This document shows, piece by piece, positions 46,350 through 59,211 of a stretch of 64,000 nucleotides of DNA. Source of the stretch: Chrysomallon squamiferum (taxonomy: Eukaryota; Mollusca; Gastropoda; Neomphalida; Peltospiridae). Below the pieces are notes generated by a model. It worked only from the letters and a program-made list of their open reading frames with translations. It was not told the origin of the DNA and made no database searches. Location of the stretch: contig CM022677.1 in NCBI GenBank assembly GCA_012295275.1, forward strand, positions 15,660,970 to 15,724,969, in the 5' to 3' direction. The position numbers and the translations under genes were made by a program. The stretch's first letter is position 1. Each line of letters begins with the position of its first letter.

Positions 46350-46515
46350 AATAAAAAAATGGAAAGTGTTATATGGTAGAGGAGCAAGAGAACATTTGGG
46401 GTATTTTCTCATCACACAAACATGTTAACACACCACACCCTAGCATTAGAATGAACTGTTAAGAATGCAATAAACATCTCTACCAAAAACTTTGAACACA
46501 TTTTTGTAAACACTG
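46350..46515 (+). repeat. Duplicated block A, copy 2
   Basis: Counterpart of 31036-31345, about 15.3 kb away in direct orientation, lacking the (TG)n(AG)n tract and an internal 140-bp piece. Confidence 0.85.
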
Positions 46516-48823
46516 ATGTGAAAACAACTGTGATTTCTTCAAATGTAAATTCTCTTAACCCACTTGATCGCTGACTGTAAATCATAAAACAAAAGACGTG
46601 AATTGATATAAGGAACATGTTTTTATTAGTTTGTGTACATTTCAATACAAATATTTCAGCTAACATTACGGCCGTTTATACGACAAAACTTAGATCGACC
46701 GAGATGTTTTGTTGTTTGTTATGAATTTACCAGTCCTCTGATCAAAAACAATTCTAGGCCTCCGAAAAAGGAAATATTTTATTATAAACGACAATTAATA
46801 TTAATATTATTTTTTTTCCCCAAAAAATTAATGTCCTTCTTATGTACTGAAAAATTATGGTCTTTAATAATAAGTAATTTTATTATTAACAATAATAAGA
46901 ACATACAGAAACGCAGTGAAGTTCTAGATACTATTGTATTGAGATAACTGTGCACCTTTCAGTGTCATATTGTGATGCTTTGTTTTATGACTGCAGTAAC
47001 ATAACAGTTTACATCTCTCTCTACATGAAATTACATGATTAATCTAACATTCAAATTTACCAAATTATGTAATTAAGAATATATCAGATTATTTTCTTAA
47101 AACACTGAGAAAAGTAAGTTAATATAACTGATAATTTCTAATTAAAGTAATTTAAAATTAAAGCAAATATCATGATGTATTATATATATTCAGCTTCGTT
47201 TTCATATTCGTTTCTAGATATGTGAACTTTGATAAACAACTGAGAATTGACAGGCAAGTCTGCCAAATTTCATAACAATAAATGAATTAACAGTTATTTA
47301 AATTGGGAAATTAATAATTAAACTGTAAGGTACATCTGAGTTATTTAGTGCAATTAATTAAAATTTGTTAATTTCTGCATCATGCTTTAAAATACTGTTG
47401 AGCTTTAGAAATCATCATTTTGATATAAAACGTGTATACTGGTTTGAAACTGTATGAGATATTCAGTATTCTGTTTGCCAAATGACTGAAATGAATCTCA
47501 GATTTTTCCGCAGATTATGAAGGAAAAATACCAAGCAAATTTTATTCAGATAAAAATTCTCCAGTTTTTCATTTTATTTTTATTTTATTTAAATTTTTTT
47601 GTCATTATTTTTAAGTTATATAATTTAAAAGATAATTATATTTTTGAAAATACTATTACATAGCTGCTAAATATAATTACATAATAATTTAAATGAACAG
47701 CAAAATATAACTGATTACTCTGCTGACAGATCAGTAAAAATTCAGCAAAATGTTTGCAAAAAAAAAAATTACTCGAGTCTTGTGACAAGATTCCACATCA
47801 TATTGTTTAATAATTCATTTTCGATTATCTGCCCTTGAAAATTTTCCATAAAGCAGACGACAAAACATTTTACAAACTAAATTACAAACATATACTCCAA
47901 AGTATATAAAGAATACAAAAAAAAAGCAAAAAACATTTCAAGAAAGTAATATTCTACCATTACCTGTGTATATAAAGAAATCAAATCTTCGTAATTCTTA
48001 GAATCTACATTTAACTGAAAAAACATCAATAACAAAGACCGCAAATAAAAGAGAAATCGCGCCTCCCCCGAAATAATATATTATATGAAATTATATGAGA
48101 GTAGTCTCCCTTCAGCTATAGTTTCTTTCTTTCTTCTGTTTGTGGGGTTCTCGGTGTCAGTCATTGCACACCACAGAAAATCGCTGATAACGAAACGTCG
48201 TATATAGCTGTATAATGAGTAATAAATGTAAATGTGTAGGTACGTTCCAGGAATATCATATTATCAATTTTCATACAATATAAACAATATACCGTTATTA
48301 ATATGGGATAAATAATTAATATATAAACAATACAAATAAATACAGTGGACGCTGTCAAAACCGGATGATTCATTGAGACCAACGTTTTCTCTGTGATTTT
48401 CTACAGTTGCATGTAACAATCACTACATATGTGTCTATAGCTAAATACTTTTGTTTACAATGGAAACAAGTGCAAATCTAATAATAATCTTGTTCATCTA
48501 GCTGCATATTATAATACAAGAAGCTTGATATCATTGTTTGTTAAGCCATCGAAGAAGAGCGATCATTTTATCTCACGCGCTAGTTCAAATTGCCATCAGT
48601 GTTTAAGAAATGACAATACTTAGAAAACTGTGTGCCAGTGCTAATTACTATATAAACTTTTCAGTTGTTGTGAAATTTGCACCCGGAATCATCGAGATTG
48701 GATTAGTTTTTGTTCATATCAGGTTACCGATAGCTCGATGAAACTTTGAAATGGTGCAGGTTATTCAGAAATCTGTATTAGTCGAAGACTGGTTTTCTCA
48801 GAGTCCACTGTATACAGTTAAAC

Positions 48824-48867
<44 letters not shown>

Positions 48868-49000
48868 TCATGTATTCATGACGTAAACAATACATCTGAA
48901 ATATCCTAGGATAATTTATGCAATGTACAGCAAGTTACTGACATTTATGATATTCTAATTCTGTAATATAACACATGAAAAAGTAATATACTGAATCGCA
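46516..49000. other. AT-rich intergenic
   Basis: (AAT)n at 48828-48865. An open frame at 46633-46947 has no support. No clear match to 31.35-33.47 kb was found by eye. Confidence 0.45.
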
Positions 49001-49004
49001 CTTT

Positions 49005-49958
<954 letters not shown>

Positions 49959-51124
49959 TTATTCTTCTGGATTTGTGGACCATGGCCGCTTGAATTCTTG
50001 TCCCTTTTCTAGAATCCAGTACGTGGCCCATTTAGAGCCAATCAGAACGGGACAAGCTCCATGAATTGTCATTTTCTTAGGTGAACCATTCCGATATAAA
50101 TTATACCAAAATATAGCTGCACCTGCTTTAGGTTGTATTCTTACACCAAGATGAAGAAACACTGTTGCACCTCCTTCTACATCACTGAAAAAATCATGAT
50201 AGAGAACAATTTTCGGTGAGAAATGCAGAATCTCTTCTTTAGCAGGCTTAAGAATTAGAAGCAGATTTTTGATATTGCAATGGTAGCGACATTTCAGACG
50301 ATGTCGCTGTCGTACTTTAATAACGTCTTCACCACGACAGAGAGCATCCAAAGTTGTTTTTTCTTTAACTCTGGCATTTTCTTTTATCTTTTCTTTCCTA
50401 AGTTTTGATATACTTAAATACTTTTTCCTTCTGTTCGGAGCACGTTTTTGTCCACGAGCTAACATTAACTGTTCATTTGTCAAATCTGAAACGTGTTCTA
50501 TCTCTCCCGCTAATTCTCTACTGTGCATTTTTTGTTCTTACTTTCTCAAGACTTGTCTCCATCCAGATATGCACATATTTGTATTTTTTCAGTTTGTATG
50601 CAAGGCGACCTAATTGAAAACAGTCTTCTGCTGATAATCTCTGTATATATCGTTCATATATAAAACCTTCTGTTAATCTTGTAGCATTTAATTTGTACTT
50701 GTCTTGAAGTGGAAACAGAGCTGCAGCGGCCCCTTCTAAATCTTAGTAACTTGGAAGATGTTCACGAATTTCTTGTAGTTCAGTTAGCTCTGTCTGGGAC
50801 GTAATACTTTCGTGAAGAATAGCCTGAGCATCTCGTTCCCAATCCAACGTGAAACATTTAATATATAAAAATGTACCAATTGGGTTGGCTTTGTAACGAT
50901 TTAGATATTTTAGTGCGATCGAACAGTGCTGTTCCATTTGATCTGAAATTGTTTTCAACTTTTCCATTTTAATTCTTTCTTCATAAACATAGACTGAAAT
51001 TTCTTAATGCTGTTCCCAAGTCTCTTCCTGCTAGTACAGAGCTGTAGAGATGTGATACAGATGTAAATAGTTCTGAATTCACAGCTGATAAAAGCAAAAC
51101 TAAAATAGTGTACTGCAGATACAT
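49959..51124 (-). pseudogene. Prolyl 4-hydroxylase alpha subunit, intronless copy with internal deletion
   Basis: Nearly the whole P4HA order is read on minus without introns. ATG at 51124 starts a signal peptide (MYLQYTILVLLLSAVNS), then ELFTSVSHLYSSVLAGRDLG. After a shift near 50995 follows YVYEERIKMEKLKTISDQ and the N-terminal domain to REHLPSY, stop at 50743. The same frame continues into the TPR-like peptide-binding domain (LSAEDCFQLGRLAY). A shift near 50530 leads to CRGEDVIK, LKCRYH, LILKPAKEE and IVLYHDFFSDVEGGATVF. The segment between the two SD motifs of the family, about 90 residues including the HxD iron ligands and LQVxNYGxGGQ, is missing at about 50180. Distal His and 2-oxoglutarate Lys remain. 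It cannot be catalytically active. Lack of introns suggests a retrocopy, later duplicated as DNA. Confidence 0.8.
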
Positions 51125-51371
51125 ATTTGAAGGTATCTACTACTGATATGAATTCTAAATATCTGGTATAAAAATAGAGTTATGATGATTTAATTCTAAA
51201 TATATGTCAGTTTAAATTTCGCAGACAAAGTGTGGTGGGGCGGATAAAACGATATGTTTCATTACTTTATTTTTCATTTTATTTGTTTATTTTATTTATT
51301 TTATTATTTTTACTTTTTCTTATTAGCTGTACCTTAGTTTTTGTCTTTGAGTTTATGTGTGTATGTGTGAG

Positions 51372-51437
<66 letters not shown>

Positions 51438-51990
51438 CTGTTGGTGTGTTATGTTTCTGTTATCCTTTGATTATTTGTATGTACCTATTTTTCTATTTGT
51501 CTGACTGTCTGTCTACGTATAGTATGGAAATTATAGAATAAAGTAACATAGAGACAAAAAAAAAAAAAAAAAAAAAAAAAAGACACTCCTCATGAAAACA
51601 CGAAAAAAAAAAAAAAAAAACCAATTTAAAATGTGCATTACAACTGTTATTTAGAAGTGGCGCACCTCTCAATTTATGAAGATTTAGAAGGATTGTCTGC
51701 AGTTCTGTTTCTTCTTCAAAATACCTACAAGTTAGATGTCACTACTTATCAATCGTGTATCCAAACTGGCCATGTTAAAACATTTTATGTCATTTCTATT
51801 TTTTATTATGTTATTACAATATTTTTATTCTTGAATTTTATTTTATGAATGTGTTTGAATAAATGTCAGTTTTAATAGATACAAAATGTTTTTTATACAA
51901 AAATCATTAAACTTTATTTCATTTCCATTTTTATTTTTATTTTTCATTCTTTCTCTCTGTAGACGACTATATTCTGTGAATCATGAAGAA
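51125..51990. other. Upstream flank of P4HA copy 2
   Basis: (AG)n at 51368-51434 and two poly(A) tracts at 51557-51584 and 51604-51620. No promoter motif can be assigned. Confidence 0.5.
51368..51434. repeat. (AG)n microsatellite
   Basis: About 33 AG units after TGTGTATGTGTGAGATTG. Confidence 0.97.
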
Positions 51991-51994
51991 TCAC

Positions 51995-52345
51995 CTCTTA
52001 AGTAAATAAATACAGTACAGTAACGTGATATTAGCACCTACTAAGTAAATAAATACTGTGCAGTAACGTGATATTAGCAAACATTAAGTAAATAAATACT
52101 TACAGTAACGTGATATTAGCAGTATTAAGTACATAAATACTATACTGTAATGTGATATTAGCAGTATTAAGTAAATAAATACTGTACAGTAATGCGATAT
52201 TAGCAGTATTAAGTAAATAAATACTGAACAGAAAAAATGATATTAGCAGTATTAAGTAAATAAATACTGTACAGTAACATGATATTAGTAGACATTAAGT
52301 AAATACATACTGTTCAGTAACGTGATATTAGCACTACTAAGGTAG
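51995..52345 (+). repeat. Minisatellite, 42-44 bp unit, 8 copies
   Basis: Unit: TTAAGTAAATAAATACTG, TACAGTAACGTGATATTAGC, AGTA. Copies are 85-95% alike. Confidence 0.93.
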
Positions 52346-52361
52346 TATATTAACCAAGACG

Positions 52362-52690
52362 TTAAGAACAATCCTGGAACGACGTCGACATTAGTAGAAA
52401 TCACAATAATATGTTTGAAGAGGTGAATCGCCCGCTCAGAAAGTTATTATCCTGGACCGACGGAATTGACGCCTCATTAATAGAAATAGTAATGATAGTT
52501 TTTAATAAAGGACGGGCACAGTCACAAAATAAGAATAATAGCGAATAAAAAGAAGAATAATGAAGTGTTAAGAACAATCCTGGAACGACGGCAATGACGG
52601 CCTCAGTAATAGAAATATTAATGATATTTTTTTGACGTAGGATGTGGACACTAATTGCAATATTTAATAAAAGGCAAAATAATTTATTTT
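52362..52690. repeat. Diverged tandem repeat, about 100-120 bp, 3 copies
   Basis: AACAATCCTGGAACGACGGC, ATGACGGCCTCAGTAATAGA, AATATTAATGAT recurs at 52366, 52447 and 52573, with CACAGTCACAAAATAA-type spacers. The minus-strand frame 52401-52796 is produced by this repeat. Confidence 0.75.
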
Positions 52691-53281
52691 GTTCAGACAA
52701 TGCTTTCAGACGTAGATCAAACATTGGTAAATTCCTGCGCAATAATAAGCAACTTTTGTAGTGTGAGTTGTAAGCTTTGTGTTTTATTTGGTGCATTCAT
52801 ATAAATAAACAGAAGAAAGAAAAAGTAGGGTAAAAAAAATAAAAACACCGTTTATTTGAAGTTTACGGTCAACGATTGGCTAATAATAAGATAAAAAAAA
52901 AAAAAAAAAAAAATATATATAAATAAATAAATAAAATAAATATATTTTAATAAAGATTGTTATGTTCCTTTATTTTATTTTATTTGTTTTGAACATTATT
53001 TAATTTTTGTTTTATTTATTTATTTATTTTCTTTGGGATTGTATATGCGGAAAAATGCGGGATAATTGTCGGTCTTTACGGATTTACTATTTTATTTGAT
53101 GTTCGAAGAATTTTCTACAGAATTGGTGTAATCGCATTTAAAAAGTTGCTTAAAGTATTTCATTTTGTGACGGAGACAGGTATTACTATTTATTATTATA
53201 AATGTTAATGTGTTTGGATTTTTTCGTTTTATTTAATTATAATTTAAAAGTCATAGACGCCTGATTGGGAACAATGTTTTT

Positions 53282-53312
<31 letters not shown>

Positions 53313-53770
53313 GTTAATAATAACATTCACCAGTGGTTTTTTTACTAATGTGAAAAGCGTAAACAACGTCATATAAAGAAGAAATCATGTTTAATTTTGT
53401 TTTACCAATCAGCCTATCGGGGGCAAATTTAAGAAATACATAACCAGGTTATTTCATATGTAGACACTGTAAAATATTAATAAAATTTTTTGTTATAATA
53501 ACATTTAACACACACCCATAAACACACACAAATAATTTGTTATCCTGTTCTTTGTTTCCCTTCTTTTCTTAATGGTCAATTTTAATTTACTTATTTACAT
53601 TTTGTTTTGATTTGTTGTAATTCCTTCTTTTTCATCTTCTTATTATTACTACTACTTTTTATTATTATTATTATGTTTTATATTTATTATTATTATTTTT
53701 ATAATCTTTATTATTACTATCCATTTTATTTTTCATATCATTACTAATAATTGTTTATTTTTGATGTTTT
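52691..53770. other. AT-rich, microsatellites
   Basis: Poly(A), AAATA at 52895-52945, TTTA, a long T-run at 53276-53300 and (TTA)n near 53640-53700. Confidence 0.6.
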
Positions 53771-53774
53771 CCAG

Positions 53775-53830
53775 GTCATTTGGAGAAAATGTTCCAAATG
53801 AATTTAAAGAATGTTTATATGAGAAATCAG
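53775..53830 (+). CDS. Candidate exon upstream of the CAMSAP-like exon
   Basis: TTTTCCAG / GTGAGTG sites. Phase 1 to 1 frame SFGENVPNEFKECLYEKS. Product unknown; may belong to the gene below. Confidence 0.45.
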
Positions 53831-53899
53831 GTGAGTGAAATATTTTATCAATTCTCATCCAGCTACACAATCATTGACCAGAACCACTGTGTAGAGTGC

Positions 53900-54331
53900 A
53901 AGTGCTGCTGGAATATCTATAATATGGATATATCGATGGTTTACATTCAGCATGGACAGGAACAAGAAGGAAAAGGGAGAGCGCCATTGAAGTCTGCTTT
54001 TTTGGGAAAACAAGCTGATGCTGGTAAAAACACTTCATCTGCTATGCTGCAAAACACAAAACTAGGCAGATGACTGTGATGGCTCTGCATGTCAGTGGCA
54101 AAGACAACAGCCAGAAAGTTGAGCAGCAGGTAACATCTGAGCTTGCCGCTCTGAGAATGAAGCTGGATGAGAAGATAAAGAAAAGAGAGAGAAGAAAACA
54201 AAGGCTGTAGCTGCAGCAGAACAAGGTGAGACTCAGGAAGGCAACATTCATGAGAGTGATGTCTCGCCACATTGATAGTTCGAAGGACCGAGCTAGTACT
54301 GTACCTGATTCAGACAACACAATTCCAAGTT
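53900..54331 (+). pseudogene. CAMSAP/Patronin-like exon, frameshifted
   Basis: Frame 1: YIQHGQEQEGKGRAPLKSAF LGKQADAGKNTSSAMLQNTK, stop. Frame 2: MALHVSGKDNSQKVEQQVTS ELAALRMKLDEKIKKRER. Frame 3: LQQNKVRLRKATFMRVMSR and HIDSSKDRASTVPDSDNTIP, up to GTAAGT. The order L-x-x-L-R-x-K-L-(D/E)-E-K...R..K..L..N(K)-x-R-x-x-K-x-x-F-x-x-V is the short helical segment found between the CH and CKK domains of CAMSAP/Patronin, which bind microtubule minus ends. The CH and CKK domains are not in the window. Several shifts in one exon point to decay. Confidence 0.5.
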
Positions 54332-54645
54332 GTAAGTTTTTTATCTTATTTTTATTTCTTAGCAAATAAAATAAGTTTTATAGTAACAACTCTTTACTGA
54401 TTGTAAAATAGCATAATAATAATCATTTGTTTGCTATTGTTTTGTTGATTATTTAAATTAGTATCATTATTATCATTATCATTATAATGATTATACAAAA
54501 TATATCAAAAATATCCCACACCCCTTTCTGTCTGAATAATCCAGCAACTGATAACAGTAAAATTTAAATAATAACAGAAACATTAGTTATTTATTTTTAA
54601 CAGTTTATTATTTTTATTATTTTATTTGTATATTTTTATTTTCAG

Positions 54646-54723
54646 AATACACATACAGCTGTAATTGATGCGCTGATGTTTGTTAGTGAAGTTGTTTCAG
54701 TAGAAGGTGCTGTCCAGTACTGA
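54646..54723 (+). CDS. Exon-like block, duplicated after the gap
   Basis: After TTATTTTCAG: NTHTAVIDALMFVSEVVSVE GAVQY, TGA. The acceptor and the 70 bp before it recur at 63917-64000 just after the N gap. The stop could be a true end or decay. Confidence 0.4.
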   Translation, partial: NTHTAVIDALMFVSEVVSVEGAVQY

Positions 54724-54727
54724 GGAT

Positions 54728-54766
54728 AAATCTCTCTCTCTCTCTCTCTCGCTCTCTCACTCTCTC
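54728..54766. repeat. (CT)n microsatellite
   Basis: Slightly interrupted by CG and CACT. Confidence 0.9.
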
Positions 54767-54904
54767 TCGTATTTTAGTAATAGGAGTATTATGTTAATAA
54801 CAGTAACCCTAGTTGAATAAGGAATAATAGTAAATATTAGTTACAGTAATGATGGTAATAAAAGTAGCATGTTGTGTTGCAGTAAATGTTACAGTAAATG
54901 GCAG

Positions 54905-54907
54905 TAT

Positions 54908-54942
<35 letters not shown>

Positions 54943-54945
54943 CTC
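54905..54945. repeat. (TTTA)n microsatellite
   Basis: About ten TTTA units. Confidence 0.95.
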
Positions 54946-55032
54946 AATGTTATTCACTCAATGTTATTTATTGAATGTGCTAAAACCAGGCAAAGAAAAA
55001 CATTAAAGTGAAATCTCTTTCTGGTTTTGCAG

Positions 55033-55127
55033 GTAATTTTGAGAAAAAAAACCTGAAGATGACAAATTCTTCTGATACTGTTACTAGCCAGTCAGAGGAA
55101 TTCAATCAAACACAGAACTGTTCTGAA
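55033..55127 (+). CDS. Exon of unknown product, same locus
   Basis: TTTTGCAG / GTAAGA. NFEKKNLKMTNSSDTVTSQS EEFNQTQNCSE, Ser/Thr/Gln-rich and probably disordered. CAMSAP-like proteins have such linkers, but this is not diagnostic. Confidence 0.45.
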
Positions 55128-55184
55128 GTAAGAGGTCTCAATATCTTTTATAATAATAACTAATAATAAAATTATTTGGGCAAC

Positions 55185-55640
55185 CGTTTCTTTCCTTCCA
55201 TATGTTTTAAGACAAGAGCCACTAATAATTATTTTATGGGAAATATTTATTTCACAAAGACTTAGTTAAAATGATAGAATTATCTTTATTTTGTTCTCAG
55301 TAATTCACACCTATATCCAGATAAATAAAGTCAGTATTAAAACACTGTTAAAGTATAATTCATAATAATTTTCCATGACTGAAATTTTTCTTCCCAAAGA
55401 TTTTATTGTGCAAATTAATCAAATGCTCCTAACCTGAAATAGGTAAGAAAAATAGTCATTTAAATAATGTTCAATGATAAATTTGATGCTTATTTTTATT
55501 TATTGTTATTTTATTAATTTTTCTTTCTATATTTGTTTATTTAGATGAATCTGTCTAAAACAAGGGGAATGTACAAAATCCACAAAATTGCCCGATTGTG
55601 ACCAAATAGTAAGAAACAAGTGACTCATATATGAAACAGT
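55185..55640 (+). repeat. Intron and exon block with inverted copy at 14.9-15.5 kb
   Basis: Includes GACAAGAGCCACTAATAATT, CAGATAAATAAAGTCAGTAT, TTTAGATGAATCTGTCT and GGGGAATGTACAAAATCCAC. The exon part is broken by TGA/TAA codons after KIHKIARL. Confidence 0.75.
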
Positions 55641-56208
55641 TTATTAGTGTCAATGATACTATTTTAATCACTGCAGTTTTGTGTTAGAATAATATACATA
55701 AACTAGCTGAAGAACTGAATGATATTCACAGATAATGTTTATTTTTTAAGAATTTATTCAGCTGTCATTTAATGTTATAAAAATATATATATATTTTTTC
55801 TTAAATATAACAAAAAGATCTGAAGGTATAAAGGACTTTTTTATGGTTTGAATTAATTATATCATTACATTTTAAAATGTTAAATATTTGTAATTAATTG
55901 GAATTCTCTTGATCTTTGGGATTAAAAGATTATTATTGTGGATAAATTTATTGTTGTAGCCAGATTATTAACTTATATTTTTAATCAAATCTAAAATTAG
56001 ATGTATAGAATCAGTTCTAAGTGTTCCAAAAAAGTAATGCAGCTTGTAATCAAAATGACTGAATTCACATACCTTCTGGAGAGTGACATTAACAGTTTGT
56101 TATTAGAACTGAAAAGCTTTGGTATCTATTAGTAAACTAATAAATGACAGAACTTATCAATTAGTTATTTTTATAGGCTGGTGACAATGAATTCTTTTCA
56201 ATTTACAG

Positions 56209-56333
56209 GTGGAAACTGTCACGTCCATGTCATATTTTGTATTTCTTTTAAACAGTTGGTCAAAAACAGAGTTTTTCAGATCTCACGTTCCCCCTTACAG
56301 TACAAGGCAGGTCAGTGCTGAAGATTCAGAGAA
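56209..56333 (+). CDS. Exon of unknown product, same locus
   Basis: ATTTACAG / GTATTC. VETVTSMSYFVFLLNSWSKT EFFRSHVPPYSTRQVSAEDS EK. The inverted copy at 1678-1794 preserves most residues although its frame is stopped. Confidence 0.5.
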
Positions 56334-56459
56334 GTATTCACAATTTTACAATAAGAGACAGATGTTTATTTATAATAATTTCTTTCTAACATTACACACA
56401 ATTAAACACAATGGAAAAATAATTATTATTTCTATTACATTTTATTATTGTATTTACAG

Positions 56460-56520
56460 GTAAGACAAGTTTCTGGACTCAGCTTCAGTTACAAGAATAG
56501 GGAGAAAAATTTAAACAGCA
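56460..56520 (+). CDS. Exon-like block, copies at 1.2 and 58.45 kb
   Basis: TATTTACAG then VRQVSGLSFSYKNREKNLNS R. It is immediately followed by the GATA-type tandem repeats, so any donor is lost. Confidence 0.4.
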
Positions 56521-56760
56521 GGACCGATAGGTAGGTAAGTCAGTAGTTCAGTAGGTTGATATGCAGATATATGTAGATAGTTATCTAATAGATATCAGAC
56601 ACAGAGAGGGACAGATAGGTAGGTAGGTCAGTAGTTCAGTAGGTTGATATGCAGATATATGTAGATAGTTATCTAATAGATATCAGACACAGAGGGACAG
56701 ATAGGTAGGTATGTCAGTAGTTCAGTAGGTTGATATGTAGATATATGTAGATAGTATGTA
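56521..56760 (+). repeat. Tandem repeat, about 87 bp, 3 copies
   Basis: GACAGATAGGTAGGTAGGTC, AGTAGTTCAGTAGGTTGATA, TGCAGATATATGTAGATAGT, TATCTAATAGATATCAGACA CAGAG. Confidence 0.92.
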
Positions 56761-58215
56761 GCAGACAGACAGATAAGTGTAGGCAGGTATGATGGTAATG
56801 TGGAAGACTGAATATATATATATATGTATAGCTACAGGTGTAGGTATGTAAGCTGGAGCAGAGAATAGTATATAGAAGGAAAAGTTGCTTGTCTTTTTTG
56901 AAGAGTGAATATATTGAATAAATATGTGTGCAAACATACAGAACTATAGGGAGGTTTGAAGATATATAGACAAGAAGATGTTTAAATGACTGATAGATGT
57001 TATTGATATATAAACTGTTAGGTAGGTTGATTATGTAGATAGAATAGAAATTGTGTACTTAGATACACATATAGAGATACATATAGATACACATAGAAAG
57101 TGCATGTGTGTTTGTGTCTGTGTGTGTGTGCCAGTGATTGATAAGGATCGCTAAAGAAGGGAATTGTGAATGAGAGTTATAAATGGACAGTAACACAGAA
57201 AGATAGATAAAAAAACGTAGTTATAATAATTTAGGGAGATAGTCAGGAAGATGAATAGCTGATTCAAGGGATTGTTATTGATGGATAGAGAAATGTATAT
57301 AGGGAGGCATTTCCTTAGAGTTCGATGGATGGATAAATAGATAGGTGTAAGCATATATGATGGTAAAGTGGATATGATCATGTATATGTACATAGATAAA
57401 TAAACACAGACGCAGACAGAAAACAGAAAGGACTGGATCTGTGTTTGAGTTAGTGATGAACTGATAACTTAAAGGTAGATATCCAGAGATAAATACAGAT
57501 AGATTATAGTTATAGATATATAGAAATAAATACAAATAGATTATGTAGATAGATATAGAGAGATAAATACAGATAGATTATACAGACAGATACACAGAGA
57601 TAAATACAGATAGATTATATAGATAAAAAATATAAATACAGAAAAATGTACCTATTTATCTCTGTATAAATACACACTCAGAAATAAATACAGATAGATT
57701 ACATAGACAGACATTCAGCAAGATAGCGAGGTTTGAAGTAGTACATAGTTAGATATTCAGGGAGCCGGACATATTATTGATAGATGGTTATTGAAAAATA
57801 GACGTATAAGCTAGAGAGATAAACTGATATGTAGGTATGTTACTAGTTTGGTAGATTGATTTGTAGACAGACTGACAGACATATAGATAGACGTGTGTTA
57901 AGAAATGGGTATGTGTGTGTGTGTGTATATATATAGATGTATACACACACATACATATAGTAATGATAATTTATTTGTGTGTTAAAAGATGATTAGTATA
58001 TATGAGGATAGAGAGGTAAATTGATAGAGAGAAGAAAGCTAGATAGATGCAAGGAGGCATGAGTATATACTGCATCCTGTAAGAAAGACCGAGTCTGTTG
58101 CTTATGTATATGGGATAAATAGATAGATAAATAAATATATTTATAGATAGATGAATAGATAAAAAGAATGTATTTAAATAATTAAATATGATATAAATAG
58201 AGAGAGTGTATACGT
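56761..58215. repeat. Degenerate GATA/GTATGT-rich satellite
   Basis: Long stretch of GATA, AGATAGATTA, TAAATACAGATAGATTATA units (clear at 57480-57700) and TATGTGTGTGT. It is purine-rich on the plus strand. Confidence 0.85.
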
Positions 58216-58218
58216 AAA

Positions 58219-58220
<2 letters not shown>

Positions 58221-58268
<48 letters not shown>
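58221..58268. repeat. (GT)n microsatellite
   Basis: About 23 units. Confidence 0.97.
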
Positions 58269-58269
<1 letters not shown>

Positions 58270-58409
58270 AAAATAGACTGTGCTATTTGTAACCGAGAGG
58301 GTAAGATAGCTTGATGTAGAGATAGACGTATTGATCACTTGAAAAATAGATTGATAGGTTAGGAAACTGCTTTGGAAAGAAAAATCCATCTTTTGTGAAT
58401 AATAATTGT

Positions 58410-58535
58410 TCCATATCAGTAGACACCTCATCTGTTTAAATTTTTCTCCCTATTCATGTAACTGAAGCTGATTCCAGAATCTTGTCATTCCTGTAGATAC
58501 AATAATAAAATGTAATAGAAATAATAATTATTTTT
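58410..58535 (-). pseudogene. Inverted copy of the 56.42-56.52 kb exon region
   Basis: On minus, TTTTATTATTGTATCTACAG then GAATGACAAGATTCTGGAAT, CAGCTTCAGTTACATGAATA GGGAG. It lies only 2 kb from its plus copy, with the GATA satellite between them. Confidence 0.65.
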
Positions 58536-58539
58536 CCAT

Positions 58540-58559
58540 ATATATATATATATATATAT

Positions 58560-58606
<47 letters not shown>

Positions 58607-59080
58607 TAGTTATAAACAGACAGACAGATAGAGGATAGATAGGTAAATGGATATAGTGATGAATTAATGGTTAGCTAGACAGGTAATAAGATTAAGCTAC
58701 ACCACAGGTTGATCAACAAACAGACAGATATATAGATAGACAAATAGCCAGAGAAATTGATGATGAAATAAAACAAATATATAGATAGACAGATATATAG
58801 ATAGAAACATGCAGGTAAGTAAGGCTGAGTTATTTGGAGAGTGAGAGAGAAAGAAAGCCAGAGCGAGATATTTAATATGTCATAACTTATTCTTAAGTAC
58901 ATACACTTCTGTCTATGCTCTGTTGGCCTGTCTGTCAATCTGTATATAGAAAGAGCTTTCAAAATAATGTATCTTCAGTAACTATATGTGTATGTGGGTA
59001 TTTCTATTTATCTATCATAATCTATCTATCTGTCTATCTATCTAACCAAAATAATGTTATTATATTAATGTACTAATTAG
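58540..59080. repeat. (TA)n, (GATA)n and TATC-type repeats
   Basis: TA at 58540-58561, GATA at 58563-58607, then degenerate units to (CTAT)n at about 59010-59045. Confidence 0.9.
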
Positions 59081-59211
59081 CCATTCCCTTTGGAAATGTT
59101 GCCACACATACACCACGGTGTGGTTTAGTACACATAGGGGATGTTAGTAATGGTTAGTATTTGGTTAAAGGTTAGTATTTGGTTAATGATTAGTATTTTC
59201 TTAATGGTTAG

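Noticed and set aside
46633-46947. 104-codon plus frame
   Set aside because: Ile/Asn/Lys/Phe-rich, typical of random AT-rich DNA; no acceptor or family pattern.
51995-52345. CRISPR-like array
   Set aside because: Whole 42-44 bp unit repeats, with no spacers.
52401-52796. 131-codon minus-strand open frame
   Set aside because: Lies over three diverged tandem repeats; the peptide repeats with them.
53947-54365. Two 107-codon minus-strand frames
   Set aside because: Antisense of the CAMSAP-like exon, where the plus strand carries the family pattern.
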